Numbered from the stretch's first letter, positions 1-9,159 are shown. The stretch: 64,000 nucleotides of DNA from Flavobacteriales bacterium UBA3477 (GCA_002378005.1 DFQY01000036.1:1-64000); one strand, 5' to 3'. Made by a program: numbers and translations. Notes: generated by a model from the letters alone, not told the origin.

Positions 1-860
1 GTCCCTAAATGCGCTTTCCAGCGCTTTTGCACCGGATGAAATCTATTGCCACTATATCGTGAAGAGATTCGCGTAAAGTTCAAAGGTGCACGCAAGAAAG
101 TCTTGCGCAAACTTCTTCCTTCCTCATCGTAATAATCATTAAAGCCCAATTCGTTTTCGTACGGGAAAGCATAAAAGTCATTACCCATGTGGGTCAAGTT
201 TGCCCCAACAATACGCTTCAACCCAACGTAGGTCGTATCGTCCACATACTCCTCTTCATAAATCACCGAAAAGGCATCTCCCTTCTGTAAACGGAAGAAA
301 TCAATGGTCCAAGCATATACCTCTACCAACGACATGGCCAAGGCATTTGTCCCCCCAGCGTTATTGACCGAAAGGTATAAGGCATCCTCAATGGTTCCAG
401 AAATTTTCCGACGGCGAACCGAACGCTCTTTTTCTACCTTTTTGGCGTAGATGGAATCAGACTGCAAGGAAACAATGTAGTACTCATGGGTACTTTCTGG
501 ATATATGAAATACGATGGAAACAAGGAACTATCTCCCGTAGCGAACTTCACAGTGACTCCAGCTCGAATTTTTCGAACATTGAATACCGACTCTACGGCG
601 GTAGCAATCTGATAGATCTGTGCAGTAGAAATACCTCGCTTGCCCAATAAAGCGCCAAAACTCTCTCCGGATGCAATGGTATGATCCTCAAAGCGCAAAG
701 TATCTGCAGGCAAGGTCAGGTAGAACTTAGGCTCCGCTTCCACTACAGGGTCCTCGTTATCCAGGATTTCAACGGTGCCTTTTCCGGGCAGCAGGGCGCC
801 AATAATGATGATTATAAAGATGGCGGCCAATACAATCCACCCGTGTTTTTTTAATTTCAT
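1..860 (-). CDS. M23-family peptidoglycan peptidase, 3' end missing at window edge
   Basis: I translated this from the minus strand. It starts at an ATG at 860 with a Lys-rich N-terminus and one hydrophobic segment (a membrane anchor or signal), then runs open to base 1 without a stop. About 286 residues are visible. The middle is an OapA/LysM-like region of the kind that precedes M23 domains. The last residues (ISSRYSGNRFHP, then KAHLG) match the start of a LytM/M23 zinc domain, whose first zinc ligand is the His of RFHP. The rest of the domain, with the HxH motif, lies outside the window. The start overlaps the kynA-like stop by four bases (ATGA), so the two are probably co-transcribed. The expected role is cell-wall endopeptidase in the periplasm. 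The family call is firm; the exact substrate is not visible. Confidence 0.85.
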   Translation of the reverse strand, partial: MKLKKHGWIVLAAIFIIIIIGALLPGKGTVEILDNEDPVVEAEPKFYLTLPADTLRFEDHTIASGESFGALLGKRGISTAQIYQIATAVESVFNVRKIRAGVTVKFATGDSSLFPSYFIYPESTHEYYIVSLQSDSIYAKKVEKERSVRRRKISGTIEDALYLSVNNAGGTNALAMSLVEVYAWTIDFFRLQKGDAFSVIYEEEYVDDTTYVGLKRIVGANLTHMGNDFYAFPYENELGFNDYYDEEGRSLRKTFLRAPLNFTRISSRYSGNRFHPVQKRWKAHLG

Positions 861-1828
861 GAGCCTTGCTCAATTTCTTTTAGTACATCCTCTACCCAGC
901 TCTTTCCCCATTCTGCACGCTGGTTTTCCGTCCATAATTCAGGATAGAAAATACGACGTTGAAAGCGCGGCGGTAAATATTTCTGCCAATTCGTCCCGCC
1001 AGTTGCGGGAATATCGGTTGGCTTCTTGCTCAAGTAGCGGACCGCAGTTTTATAATGTTGTAATGGCCAATTCACATTGACGTTCAAATCCAATAATCGC
1101 AAAGCATCTTCAAGCTGCGCAACCTCAGCATCAGCCATCCCGGCCTGCTTCAGTTCCATGAAGCGTTCCCAAATATTACAATGCTCATAGGACTCGGCCG
1201 CATAGACCAAATCATCCCAGTATTTCTCCATGAATTGAACCGCCGTGTAGGCAGGCTTACCTGTATCCTCCACCTTTGCACCATCATTCCAATAAATGGA
1301 ATCCATCTGCTCTTCAATAGCCGCATCAGCCAAGGCTTCGCGCTTTGATTCTGCTACAATGTTGATCAATGGAGCACAGCCCAATTCTATGATGCGGTAC
1401 TGCACGCTCTGGAAACCTGAGGCCGGCGCCAATGCATCGCGAAAAGCTAAAAACTCGTCCTTCTTCATACCCTTTTCCATCACCCCAAAGCTGCCTCGCA
1501 AGGCCCCAAAGTATCGGTTAATGCGGTGAATCCGTTCAGTAAAATCCGCTACAGACAAATCTCCCGCGGCAATAGCATCAATTTCGATACGTGCCAGCTT
1601 GAAATAAAGCTCCGTGATTTGATGGTAAATAATGAAAATCGGCTCATCAGCAACGTCGGTAACAGGGCGCTGAAGGCTGAGGAGCGTGTCCAATTGGACA
1701 TAATCCCAATAATTATGGAAAGAGGCACGTTGCCAACCGTTCACATAGGTTTCAAAATCTTGTCCGGTCGCCTCAATTTTGTTGCGCAAATCGGCCAGTT
1801 TTTCCATTAATTCTGGGCTCCACTCCAT
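857..1828 (-). CDS. kynA: Tryptophan 2,3-dioxygenase family protein
   Basis: 323 residues, close to the usual family length. The family oxidises L-tryptophan to N-formylkynurenine using a haem b, the first step of the kynurenine route. Supporting motifs are YHQITELYFK (near residue 68), the PASGFQS segment (near 135), and a C-terminal stretch with NWPLQHY followed by TGGTNWQKYL, which fits the haem/substrate region. I see no other kynurenine-pathway gene here, so its pathway role rests on family knowledge. The start at 1828 (MEWSPEL) lies 19 bases downstream of a TAnnTTTG box. The stop overlaps the downstream M23 peptidase start by four bases. Bacteroidetes carry divergent members of this family, so substrate preference is less certain than the fold. 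Confidence 0.85.
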   Translation of the reverse strand: MEWSPELMEKLADLRNKIEATGQDFETYVNGWQRASFHNYWDYVQLDTLLSLQRPVTDVADEPIFIIYHQITELYFKLARIEIDAIAAGDLSVADFTERIHRINRYFGALRGSFGVMEKGMKKDEFLAFRDALAPASGFQSVQYRIIELGCAPLINIVAESKREALADAAIEEQMDSIYWNDGAKVEDTGKPAYTAVQFMEKYWDDLVYAAESYEHCNIWERFMELKQAGMADAEVAQLEDALRLLDLNVNVNWPLQHYKTAVRYLSKKPTDIPATGGTNWQKYLPPRFQRRIFYPELWTENQRAEWGKSWVEDVLKEIEQGS

Positions 1829-1846
1829 GGTACAATAGGTTTAAAT

Positions 1847-1854
1847 CAAAGTTA
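1847..1854 (-). promoter_or_regulatory. Candidate -7 promoter box for kynA
   Basis: Read on the minus strand this is TAACTTTG, a full match to the Bacteroidetes -7 consensus TAnnTTTG, 19 bases upstream of the kynA ATG. No good TTTG/TTG -33 element sits at the usual 19-base spacing; the nearest TTG is about 14 bases away. The call is therefore tentative. Confidence 0.35.
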
Positions 1855-1913
1855 GCCAATACCAAGGCCAACTTGCTCCTTTACTGATAAGTTTTAAACG
1901 AATTATAACGCCC

Positions 1914-2942
1914 TTAGATCCGCTTCAGTGTGAAGGTAAATTCGGTTCCCACGCCCTCCGTAGATTCCACTTTAATAGTCTCACCGTGGCGCTCAATGAT
2001 ATGCTTGACAATAGACAAACCTAAGCCCGTTCCACCTGCATCTCTTGAACGAGCCTTTTCTACTCTGTAGAATCGCTCAAAGATGTGTGGGAGATCTTCT
2101 TCTGAAATTCCGAAACCGTGATCTTTAATCTTGAATTCGACTTTATCTTTTAGACTAGATACGGTGATAATTACTAAAGAACCTTCGGCACTGTACTTTA
2201 TGGAGTTCACCAATAAATTATCAAGAACTTGCTCTAACCGTGCTGCATCGCAAAGGACTTGAACACTTTCTTCGATAAAAAAATTGACCTTTATTTTAGA
2301 CTGACGTTTGCTGGCGAGGTTCTCTATTTCCTCCAATGCATCATCCAAAAGGTTTCGAACATTTACAGGACGCAATTGAACATCGTACTCCCCACTCTCC
2401 ACCTTGGTTAATACATCCATATCTTTCACCAATTGGGTCATACGTTCTACGGATTTCGCCGCGCGCTTCAAGAACTTTTTGGCAACTTTTTCGTCCTTTA
2501 AGGCACCGTCAAGTAAGGTGTAAATATATCCTTGGATATTGAAAATAGGCGTCTTGAGTTCGTGACTGACATTACCAATGTACTCCCGACGAAATTGTTC
2601 CCTACCCTTCATTTCTTCAACGAGTGCATTTTGTTTCTCACTCCACTCTTCGAGTCTTTCTTCTAATTCCGCTAGATTTCCAACACTTCCCTTGTTTAAC
2701 GGAGATTCAGTAAGACCTTGCTTTTGAATTTTTTGTTGAATACCTCTGATGCGACCGATGAGTATAAAATAGGTGGCGTAATAAAAAGAGGTTATGGTAA
2801 TGATAAAGAACAGTAGCCACCACAACCACTCAGGGATATTTAAATGCACCGAGTAATGAAGTAACCATTCAAAAACAATGGCTAATCCGGTGACCATCGC
2901 TCCCATTATTAGAGAGAGTAAAAGCATGCGATTTCCTCGCAT
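1914..2942 (-). CDS. PhoR-like sensor histidine kinase
   Basis: 342 residues. There are two N-terminal membrane helices (about 6-29 and 39-63) with almost no periplasmic loop, then a linker/coiled coil, a HisKA domain and a HATPase_c domain. The phospho-accepting His is about residue 127 in VSHELKTP. The N box is NLLVNSIKY (about 242-250), G1 is DHGFGI (about 274), and G2 is GGTGLGLSI (about 303). The kinase should phosphorylate the regulator encoded just upstream: that gene's TAA and this ATG share one base (TAATG). The near-absence of an extracytoplasmic sensor resembles PhoR-type kinases that sense through membrane partners. That it responds to phosphate is inference only; no pst or phoU gene is in view. 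Confidence 0.9.
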   Translation of the reverse strand: MRGNRMLLLSLIMGAMVTGLAIVFEWLLHYSVHLNIPEWLWWLLFFIITITSFYYATYFILIGRIRGIQQKIQKQGLTESPLNKGSVGNLAELEERLEEWSEKQNALVEEMKGREQFRREYIGNVSHELKTPIFNIQGYIYTLLDGALKDEKVAKKFLKRAAKSVERMTQLVKDMDVLTKVESGEYDVQLRPVNVRNLLDDALEEIENLASKRQSKIKVNFFIEESVQVLCDAARLEQVLDNLLVNSIKYSAEGSLVIITVSSLKDKVEFKIKDHGFGISEEDLPHIFERFYRVEKARSRDAGGTGLGLSIVKHIIERHGETIKVESTEGVGTEFTFTLKRI

Positions 2943-3634
2943 TAATCCTGAATTTCGAATTTATACCCCACACCTTTGACCGTCTTGATGCGATCATCCC
3001 CAATTTTTTCTCGGAGCTTGCGGATATGCACATCTATAGTTCTTCCTCCTACGATAACTACTGTACCCCATATTCTGTCCATGATTTCTTCACGAGTAAA
3101 GACTTTTCCGGGTTTTGATGCCAAGAGGCTGAGCAATTCAAATTCCTTCCTCGGTAGTTCGATGACGTTCCCTGATATCTCTACATGATAGCGCTCAGGA
3201 TCGATGATTAAATCGGAGAATTCCATTTTACCCGGAAATTCTTGCTCGGGAACAGGTCTTCTCCGAAGCAATGCTTTGAGTCGAGAAGTCAAAACTTTCG
3301 GTTTCACAGGTTTGGTTATATAATCATCCGCACCGGCTTCAAAACCTGCCACTTGACTGTAATCCTCACCTCGAGCCGTTAAAAACGCAATCACCGTATT
3401 TTCCAAGCCTGGTAATTTTCGAATCTGATCGCACGCTTCAATGCCATCCATTTCAGGCATCATTACATCCAATAAAATTAAATCCGGCTTAAATTCCTTC
3501 GCTTTTGCTACACCTGCTTTTCCGCTCGCTGCCGTACTGACTTTGTAACCTTCTGCTTTGAGATTGTAACTAACGAAGTCCAGAATATCTGGCTCATCAT
3601 CTACTAAAAGGATTTTGATGTTCGATTTATCCAT
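2942..3634 (-). CDS. OmpR/PhoB-family response regulator
   Basis: 230 residues from the ATG at 3634 (MDKSNIKILL). A TTG three codons upstream is an unlikely start. The receiver domain has acidic residues VDDEPD (11-16), the phosphorylated Asp56 in LLDVMMP, Thr in FLTARGE and Lys in TKPVKP. The C-terminal winged-helix DNA-binding domain ends in GGRTIDVHIRKLREKIG and VKGVGYKF, typical of OmpR/PhoB proteins. It is translationally coupled to the histidine kinase. It is divergent from the lipoprotein/TonB receptor pair at 3.8-9.1 kb, with an inverted repeat in the shared 202-base gap, which makes that pair a plausible target. The target is inference. Confidence 0.92.
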   Translation of the reverse strand: MDKSNIKILLVDDEPDILDFVSYNLKAEGYKVSTAASGKAGVAKAKEFKPDLILLDVMMPEMDGIEACDQIRKLPGLENTVIAFLTARGEDYSQVAGFEAGADDYITKPVKPKVLTSRLKALLRRRPVPEQEFPGKMEFSDLIIDPERYHVEISGNVIELPRKEFELLSLLASKPGKVFTREEIMDRIWGTVVIVGGRTIDVHIRKLREKIGDDRIKTVKGVGYKFEIQD

Positions 3635-3692
3635 ATGACACAATTTACGGCAAAGATGTAAAACTATTCAAACCATAGAACATCAATAAAAA

Positions 3693-3706
3693 ACTTAACC
3701 TTAAGT
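3693..3706. promoter_or_regulatory. Inverted repeat in divergent control region
   Basis: The 14 bases are ACTTAA-CC-TTAAGT, a six-base inverted repeat with a two-base centre. Related half sites lie nearby: ACTTAA at 3726-3731 and AGTTAAG at 3769-3775. They sit between the response regulator gene (minus) and the lipoprotein gene (plus), where an operator would be expected. OmpR-family regulators bind repeated half sites, but I cannot match these to a known consensus. AT-rich DNA produces such repeats by chance fairly often. Confidence 0.3.
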
Positions 3707-3836
3707 CAATACAACTCTAACAAACACTTAAAGCATTTTAGGCCTCAGTGAAATTAAAGTTGACACGGAGTTAAGATTCAGTTTACAAGAGTCCACTTCA
3801 TTTGCATTGTCTAGAACAAACAAAACGACGCATAAA

Positions 3837-6179
3837 ATGAAATTAAACAAATTATTTGCTTTTGCTGCAGCTGCAACCATTCTTGCTTCATGTGGCGGAA
3901 CTGATCCTAATCCAAATCCGGTAGACCCTTCAATCGAAGTGCCAAAGGCCGGTGTTATCGCGACAAGCGAAACTTGGTCTGCCGATTCAATCTACATCTT
4001 GAACGGCCGCGTAGTAGTAGGTGATGGTGCAACTTTGACCATCGAAGCTGGTACAATTATTAAAGGTAAAGAAGGTGATGGAGCGAATGCTTCATGTTTG
4101 ATTGTTGGTAAAGGAGGTATGTTGAATGCACAAGGTACCGCAGAAAGCCCAATCGTAATGACATCTGTACTAGACAATATTAACGTTGGACAACGCAACG
4201 GTTCTAACCTTGACGAGACTGATAAAGGTCTTTGGGGAGGTTTAATCGTTTTAGGTAATGCTCCTATTTCTGCAGATGCTACCGAAGCGTTGATTGAAGG
4301 TCTTCCTGCTAACGAGCCTTGGGCCGTATACGGGGGTACTGATGCTAATGATAACTCAGGAACCCTATCATATGTAAGTGTTCGTCACGGTGGTACTCTT
4401 ATCGGAGACGGTAACGAGATCAACGGTATCACTTTCGGTGGTGTAGGATCAGGGACAACAGTAAACAATATCGAAGTATTTGCCACATTGGATGATGGGG
4501 TTGAATTCTTTGGTGGTACTGTAAATGCAACAAACGTAAGTGTTACTGCACAAGGTGATGATGCTTACGATATCGACCAAGCATACTCTGGTACAATCGA
4601 CAACTTTTTATACGTCGCAGGTGACGACTCTGACCACGGTCTAGAGATAGATGGTCCAGAAGGAACAGCTACTGGAATGTTCACTTTGAAAAACGGAACC
4701 TTACTAGGTGGTAATGGCGAATACGCTGACTTCCGCGACGGTGCAATGGGTAACGTTGAGAACGTATTCTTCTTTGGATTCTCTGAATCTTCTGATTTCG
4801 AATTGGACGATTCTACGACTTCTTACAACTACTCTAACGGTATGTTGAACTTTGTTAATGTTGAGATCAATACTGCGCACTTGAACGCCGGTAATATGTC
4901 TGCTATCTCAATTTACCTTGACAAATCAGGTCAAGGAGCATTTGCTAATGGTCTACCAGGATCAGTTGTTGTTGAACCGACAGTTGGGGCTAACGCTTCT
5001 GACTTTGCTTGGACGCTTACAGCAAAAAATGGTAACCACGATGATTTTGCTGGTCCTTTCGATGCGCCATCAACTATCGTTAAGTCAGGTGCTATTAATG
5101 GAAAAGAAACTTGGTCTTCAGCTCGTATCTACGAATTGCAAGGTCGTGTAGTTGTTGACGCTGGCGATACTTTGATGATCGAACCAGGTACCATCATTAA
5201 AGCAAACTCTGGTCAAGGTGCATATGCATCTGCACTGATTGTAGCTCAAGGTGGATACATTGAAGCAAAAGGTACTTCTTTCGCTCCTATCATTATGACT
5301 TCAGTATTTGATAATATCGAAATGGGTCAAAATATGGGAACTAACCTAGACGAAACTGATGCAGGTCTATGGGGTGGTCTGATTGTACTTGGTAACGCGA
5401 GCATCTCTGCTGATGCTGTACCATCGCGTATCGAAGGTATTCCAGCTAACGAAACTTACGGTTTCTACGGAGGTTCAGACGATATGGACAACTCAGGTGT
5501 CTTAGAATACATCTCTATCCGTCACGGTGGTACTCTTCTAGGTGAGGGTAACGAAATTAATGGTTTGACTCTTGGTGGAGTTGGTTCAGGAACAACTGTC
5601 AACCACATCGAAGTTGTAGGTAACGTAGATGATGGTATCGAGTTCTTCGGTGGCTCTGTAGATGCAACCAACTTGGTTGTATGGGCACAAGGTGATGATG
5701 CTTACGATATCGACCAAGCATATTCTGGAACCATTGATAACTTCGTTTACATTGCTGGTGCAGATTCTGACCACGGTATGGAAGTAGATGGTCCTGAAGG
5801 TTCAACTGGTGCTGGCTTTACAGCCAAGAATGGTTCACTTTACGGCATGTCAGCTGAGATTGCAGATTTCCGTGATTCAGCAATGGGTACAGTAGAGTAC
5901 TTGTGGATTGAAGGATTTACCGATGGTGGTGATTGGGAAATTGACGAGACTGGTGGCGCTTACAATTACACAAACAGCCTGTTGAACTTTGCTTCAATTC
6001 AGATTGATCTGAGCGGATATTCTGCAGGTACCACAGTTGACGATGTATTCCTAGACAAGAGTGGTTCAGGAATGACATGGAATCCATCAACATTCGCTAC
6101 GGCCAAAACTTCAGCGACAGTTGGTGCAGATGAGTCAGTGTTCAATTGGACCTACGCATCGCAAAAAGGTGCTCTATAA
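3837..6179 (+). CDS. Surface lipoprotein of two homologous beta-helix-like halves
   Basis: 780 residues from the ATG at 3837. This start gives a clean lipoprotein signal ending in ILASC with the lipidated Cys at position 19; upstream in-frame starts would bury it. The mature protein has two halves of roughly 370 residues with the same order of segments: ETWS...RVVV, a GTIIK turn, LWGGLIVLGNA, VRHGGTL/IRHGGTL, GGVGSGTTVN, DDG.EFFGG, AQGDDAYDIDQAYSG, DSDHG.E.DGPEG and ADFRD. The Gly/Asp/Asn-rich short-strand pattern suggests a right-handed beta-helix with acidic turns that may bind calcium. Similar proteins in Bacteroidetes are sometimes mislabelled as multidrug transporters; nothing here is a transporter. 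No T9SS sorting domain is seen. A TonB-dependent receptor gene follows after a terminator. The function is unknown; outer-membrane ligand capture is plausible. Confidence 0.85.
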   Translation: MKLNKLFAFAAAATILASCGGTDPNPNPVDPSIEVPKAGVIATSETWSADSIYILNGRVVVGDGATLTIEAGTIIKGKEGDGANASCLIVGKGGMLNAQGTAESPIVMTSVLDNINVGQRNGSNLDETDKGLWGGLIVLGNAPISADATEALIEGLPANEPWAVYGGTDANDNSGTLSYVSVRHGGTLIGDGNEINGITFGGVGSGTTVNNIEVFATLDDGVEFFGGTVNATNVSVTAQGDDAYDIDQAYSGTIDNFLYVAGDDSDHGLEIDGPEGTATGMFTLKNGTLLGGNGEYADFRDGAMGNVENVFFFGFSESSDFELDDSTTSYNYSNGMLNFVNVEINTAHLNAGNMSAISIYLDKSGQGAFANGLPGSVVVEPTVGANASDFAWTLTAKNGNHDDFAGPFDAPSTIVKSGAINGKETWSSARIYELQGRVVVDAGDTLMIEPGTIIKANSGQGAYASALIVAQGGYIEAKGTSFAPIIMTSVFDNIEMGQNMGTNLDETDAGLWGGLIVLGNASISADAVPSRIEGIPANETYGFYGGSDDMDNSGVLEYISIRHGGTLLGEGNEINGLTLGGVGSGTTVNHIEVVGNVDDGIEFFGGSVDATNLVVWAQGDDAYDIDQAYSGTIDNFVYIAGADSDHGMEVDGPEGSTGAGFTAKNGSLYGMSAEIADFRDSAMGTVEYLWIEGFTDGGDWEIDETGGAYNYTNSLLNFASIQIDLSGYSAGTTVDDVFLDKSGSGMTWNPSTFATAKTSATVGADESVFNWTYASQKGAL
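4548..4585 (+). repeat. 38-bp exact internal repeat, copy 1
   Basis: This stretch of the lipoprotein gene encodes AQGDDAYDIDQA and is identical, base for base, to 5685-5722. The offset is 1137 bases (379 codons), the length of one protein half. The rest of the halves are much less alike at DNA level. Confidence 0.9.
5685..5722 (+). repeat. 38-bp exact internal repeat, copy 2
   Basis: Second copy of the 38-base identity in the lipoprotein gene, in the second half of the protein. Identity even at third codon positions suggests strong constraint or local gene conversion between the halves. Confidence 0.9.
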
Positions 6180-6218
6180 GCTTTAATGGCTTAACATAAA
6201 ATTAACCTAAGATTAATT

Positions 6219-6247
6219 GGCCCGAGACAAATGTCTCGGGCCTTTTT
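6219..6247 (+). terminator. Intrinsic terminator after the lipoprotein gene
   Basis: A perfect 11-base stem (GGCCCGAGACA with its complement) closes a two-base AA loop and is followed by TTTTTG. It lies 40 bases after the lipoprotein stop and 33 bases before the chosen start of the receptor gene, so the two genes are at most partly co-transcribed. Confidence 0.92.
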
Positions 6248-6279
6248 GTTCTTTTTGCACGATGAACAACGGCAGGCTA

Positions 6280-9135
6280 ATGAAGCAACTATTTTTATTT
6301 CTCTCCCTAGCTTTTTCAATTACCTCTTTTGCACAGACAGGAATCATTCGTGGTACAGTCTACGAAGACGAAACCAGTGAGCCCCTATTTTACGCAAACG
6401 CACAAATCCCTTCGCAAGGTGCCATCTCCTTCACTGATTTTGACGGAAATTTTGAACTGCAAATTGCGCCAGGCATATACAGCTTAGAGATTAGTTTTCT
6501 CGGCCTCGCAACTTTAGTAATTCCTGACGTTACTGTTGAAGCAGGTAAGGTAGTTGCTTTTGAAAATTTACGATTGCAACCTTCCACCAATGAGTTGATG
6601 ACTGTAACTGTAACAGCATCGGCCATGCGCAATACGGAAAGCGCATTGTTGGACGTAAAAAAGAAATCGGCCACAGTAATGGACGGTATCTCTGCCCAAA
6701 ACTTTAAACGTATAGGAGATGGAAACGCAGCCGCAGCGGTTACACGCGTTCCCGGGGTAAGTATTCAAGGAGGGAAATATGTTTTTGTACGCGGCCTGGG
6801 TGATCGTTACACCAAGACGCAGTTGATGAGTATGGATATTCCAGGACTTGATCCCGATCGCAATTCATTGCAAATGGACATCTTCCCAACGAACATTCTT
6901 CAAAACATAGTAGTCCTAAAAACCCTGACTGCAGATTTACCCGCAGACTTTTCGGGGGGCTTGGTAAATATTGAATTAGTTGACTTCCCAACCGAAAAGA
7001 CTTTAAATATAAGCTCATCTTTAGGCTACACACCTAGCATGCATCTAGTTGAAGGACTTGGATACCAAGGCTCGGCCACAGATATCTTAGGTTTTGATGC
7101 AGGATACAGAAATAATCCATTACCCAGTAATTACATCTATGAAGGGATTCCAAATCCAGCCTTAGATGACCCGATTACCACAGAGCTCACAGAAAGTTTC
7201 AAGCCGGTACTTTCTGCTCAAGCTAAAACAATGCCTTTGAATGGCTCTTTTGGAATTAGCGGAGGGAATCAAATTAAAAAGGAAAATGGTAAGACTGTGG
7301 GTCACAACGGTTCATTTTCTTACAAAGCAAATACCGACTACTACGGAGCTGTTAATGGCGATACGTCTAGACTTTACGAGCAGAACTTCTACCGCAAGGG
7401 CAATCAGCCAGATGAATACAATCTGCTTGCTGATCGAACGCAAAAAGGATCTTTGGCTGTAAGCAATATTTTAATGAGTGGCCTTTACGGGTATTCCATT
7501 AAAGATGCGGACGATAAATTCAGATTCAATGTGATGCACCTTCAAAACGGTGAAAGTCGCGCAGGTAAATTCATCGAAACCTCTTCAATTGAGAATTCCT
7601 TTATTGGCGCGCGTGATAACCTCGAGTACTCGGAGCGCTCAATCACCTCAATGCTGTTCAATGGTCAACGTTCAAGACAAGACAATACATTGAAGATCGA
7701 TTGGAGAATAGCGCCAACATACAGCCGCATCGCAGATAAGGACATTCGTTCAACTTCATACAGAACAGAGGATAACACCTTTGCCATTGCACCAGGTGAA
7801 ACAGGATTCCCAAATAGAATTTGGCGTAATCTAAATGAATTCAACCTTTCCAATAGAATTGATTTTACGAAATCCCACGAGATTCGTGGTCGTGATGCGA
7901 AACGTAAATATGGAGCAAGCTATACCATCAAATACCGTGATTACGAGATCTTACGATACCAATTACGTGCAAAGTCTCTTGGAAATCTAGATCCATTAAC
8001 CGGTAATGCCGATGAGCTACTTTCAGAGTACTATACATGGGATGTCATCTCTGATGCTGGCATGTATTACAGCGGTAACTATGAAGCAAACAACGCGTAC
8101 CAAGGGATTCAAAGTAATTTCAGCGCCTATCTAAATGAAGAGTTCAGCTGGAATGCGTTGACGAAAATGGTTGTAGGTCTTCGTATGGAGCGTTATGACC
8201 AATTCTACACCGGAGTTGACCAGCAAGAAGCAGCTGCCCCGGGAACTGGCATTAACTACCGCTGGGAGCCTGTATTGAACAACTTCAACTTGTTCCCTAC
8301 TGCTTCACTTATTTACAGCGTAAATGAAAATAGCAACCTTCGCCTAGGAGCTTTCCGTACAGTGGCAAGACCGTCATTTAAGGAGAAAAGCGCTGCCCAG
8401 ATTGAAGATGTGCTTACAGGAATCACTTTCATCGGTAATCTTAATTTGGTAAATACTACCATCAACAACCTTGACTTACGTTATGAGCGATTCTTCGACG
8501 GTGGCCAGACGGTAGCCCTTTCAGGTTTTTATAAAAGCTTCCAAAACCCAATCGAATTGGTAGCCTATTCTGCCGCTGCTCCTTCGAACTTCCAACCCCG
8601 AAATGTAGGGAATGCAACCGTTGCCGGCGTTGAGTTTGAGGTACGCAAAAACCTCGGTTTTATAGGCATGAAGAACCTAGAAATCAACTCTAACTTCACT
8701 GGAATTTATTCGTCAGTAACGAGAGATTCTTCAGAGTTCGCAGCTCGCGTGGCATCTGCCCGTGACGGCGAAGTGATTAGTAAAACGCGACAAATGCAAG
8801 GACAAAGCCCTTACATGATTAATGCAGGCTTGAGCTATAATAATCCAAACAATGGATGGCAAGGTGGTTTGTTCTATAACGTTCAAGGAGAGAAACTCTA
8901 CATCGTAGGTGTAGCCGACAACCCTGATGTTTTCGAAGTTCCGTTCCACAGCTTGAATTTCAACTTGATGAAGAATTTCGGAGAAGAGCGTCAATATCAA
9001 GTTGGCTTTTCGGTAAACAACATCATGGACGACACGCGTGATCGTATTTTTGTAAGCTACAATAGTTTCTCGCCTTATTTCAGCACATGGGCGCCGGGAA
9101 GAACCTTTAAATTGAGCTTCCGCTATTCGTTGTAA
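6280..9135 (+). CDS. TonB-dependent outer-membrane receptor with N-terminal carboxypeptidase-like domain
   Basis: 951 residues from the ATG at 6280, which gives the signal peptide MKQLFLFLSLAFSITSFAQ. Earlier in-frame starts fall in or next to the terminator. After the signal comes a carboxypeptidase-regulatory-like beta domain (about 22-110; IIRGTVYEDE, then NFELQIAPG and SFLGLATL). A plug domain follows with GVSIQGGKYVFVRGLGDRY and DIFPTNILQNIVVLK, then a long beta-barrel ending in an aromatic C-terminus (FKLSFRYSL). It should import a ligand across the outer membrane using TonB/ExbBD energy; TonB paralogues lie at 40.8-42.7 kb. It lacks a SusD partner, so the preceding lipoprotein may be its companion. 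The ligand cannot be read from sequence. Confidence 0.92.
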   Translation: MKQLFLFLSLAFSITSFAQTGIIRGTVYEDETSEPLFYANAQIPSQGAISFTDFDGNFELQIAPGIYSLEISFLGLATLVIPDVTVEAGKVVAFENLRLQPSTNELMTVTVTASAMRNTESALLDVKKKSATVMDGISAQNFKRIGDGNAAAAVTRVPGVSIQGGKYVFVRGLGDRYTKTQLMSMDIPGLDPDRNSLQMDIFPTNILQNIVVLKTLTADLPADFSGGLVNIELVDFPTEKTLNISSSLGYTPSMHLVEGLGYQGSATDILGFDAGYRNNPLPSNYIYEGIPNPALDDPITTELTESFKPVLSAQAKTMPLNGSFGISGGNQIKKENGKTVGHNGSFSYKANTDYYGAVNGDTSRLYEQNFYRKGNQPDEYNLLADRTQKGSLAVSNILMSGLYGYSIKDADDKFRFNVMHLQNGESRAGKFIETSSIENSFIGARDNLEYSERSITSMLFNGQRSRQDNTLKIDWRIAPTYSRIADKDIRSTSYRTEDNTFAIAPGETGFPNRIWRNLNEFNLSNRIDFTKSHEIRGRDAKRKYGASYTIKYRDYEILRYQLRAKSLGNLDPLTGNADELLSEYYTWDVISDAGMYYSGNYEANNAYQGIQSNFSAYLNEEFSWNALTKMVVGLRMERYDQFYTGVDQQEAAAPGTGINYRWEPVLNNFNLFPTASLIYSVNENSNLRLGAFRTVARPSFKEKSAAQIEDVLTGITFIGNLNLVNTTINNLDLRYERFFDGGQTVALSGFYKSFQNPIELVAYSAAAPSNFQPRNVGNATVAGVEFEVRKNLGFIGMKNLEINSNFTGIYSSVTRDSSEFAARVASARDGEVISKTRQMQGQSPYMINAGLSYNNPNNGWQGGLFYNVQGEKLYIVGVADNPDVFEVPFHSLNFNLMKNFGEERQYQVGFSVNNIMDDTRDRIFVSYNSFSPYFSTWAPGRTFKLSFRYSL

Positions 9136-9159
9136 GCTACAAGACAATACCTAATTTTG

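Noticed and set aside
1829..1913. Possible terminator hairpin between the histidine kinase and kynA genes
   Set aside because: The AGTTGGCC/GGCTAACT stem has a G-T pair, an eight-base loop and no proper T-run; it overlaps the candidate kynA -7 box.
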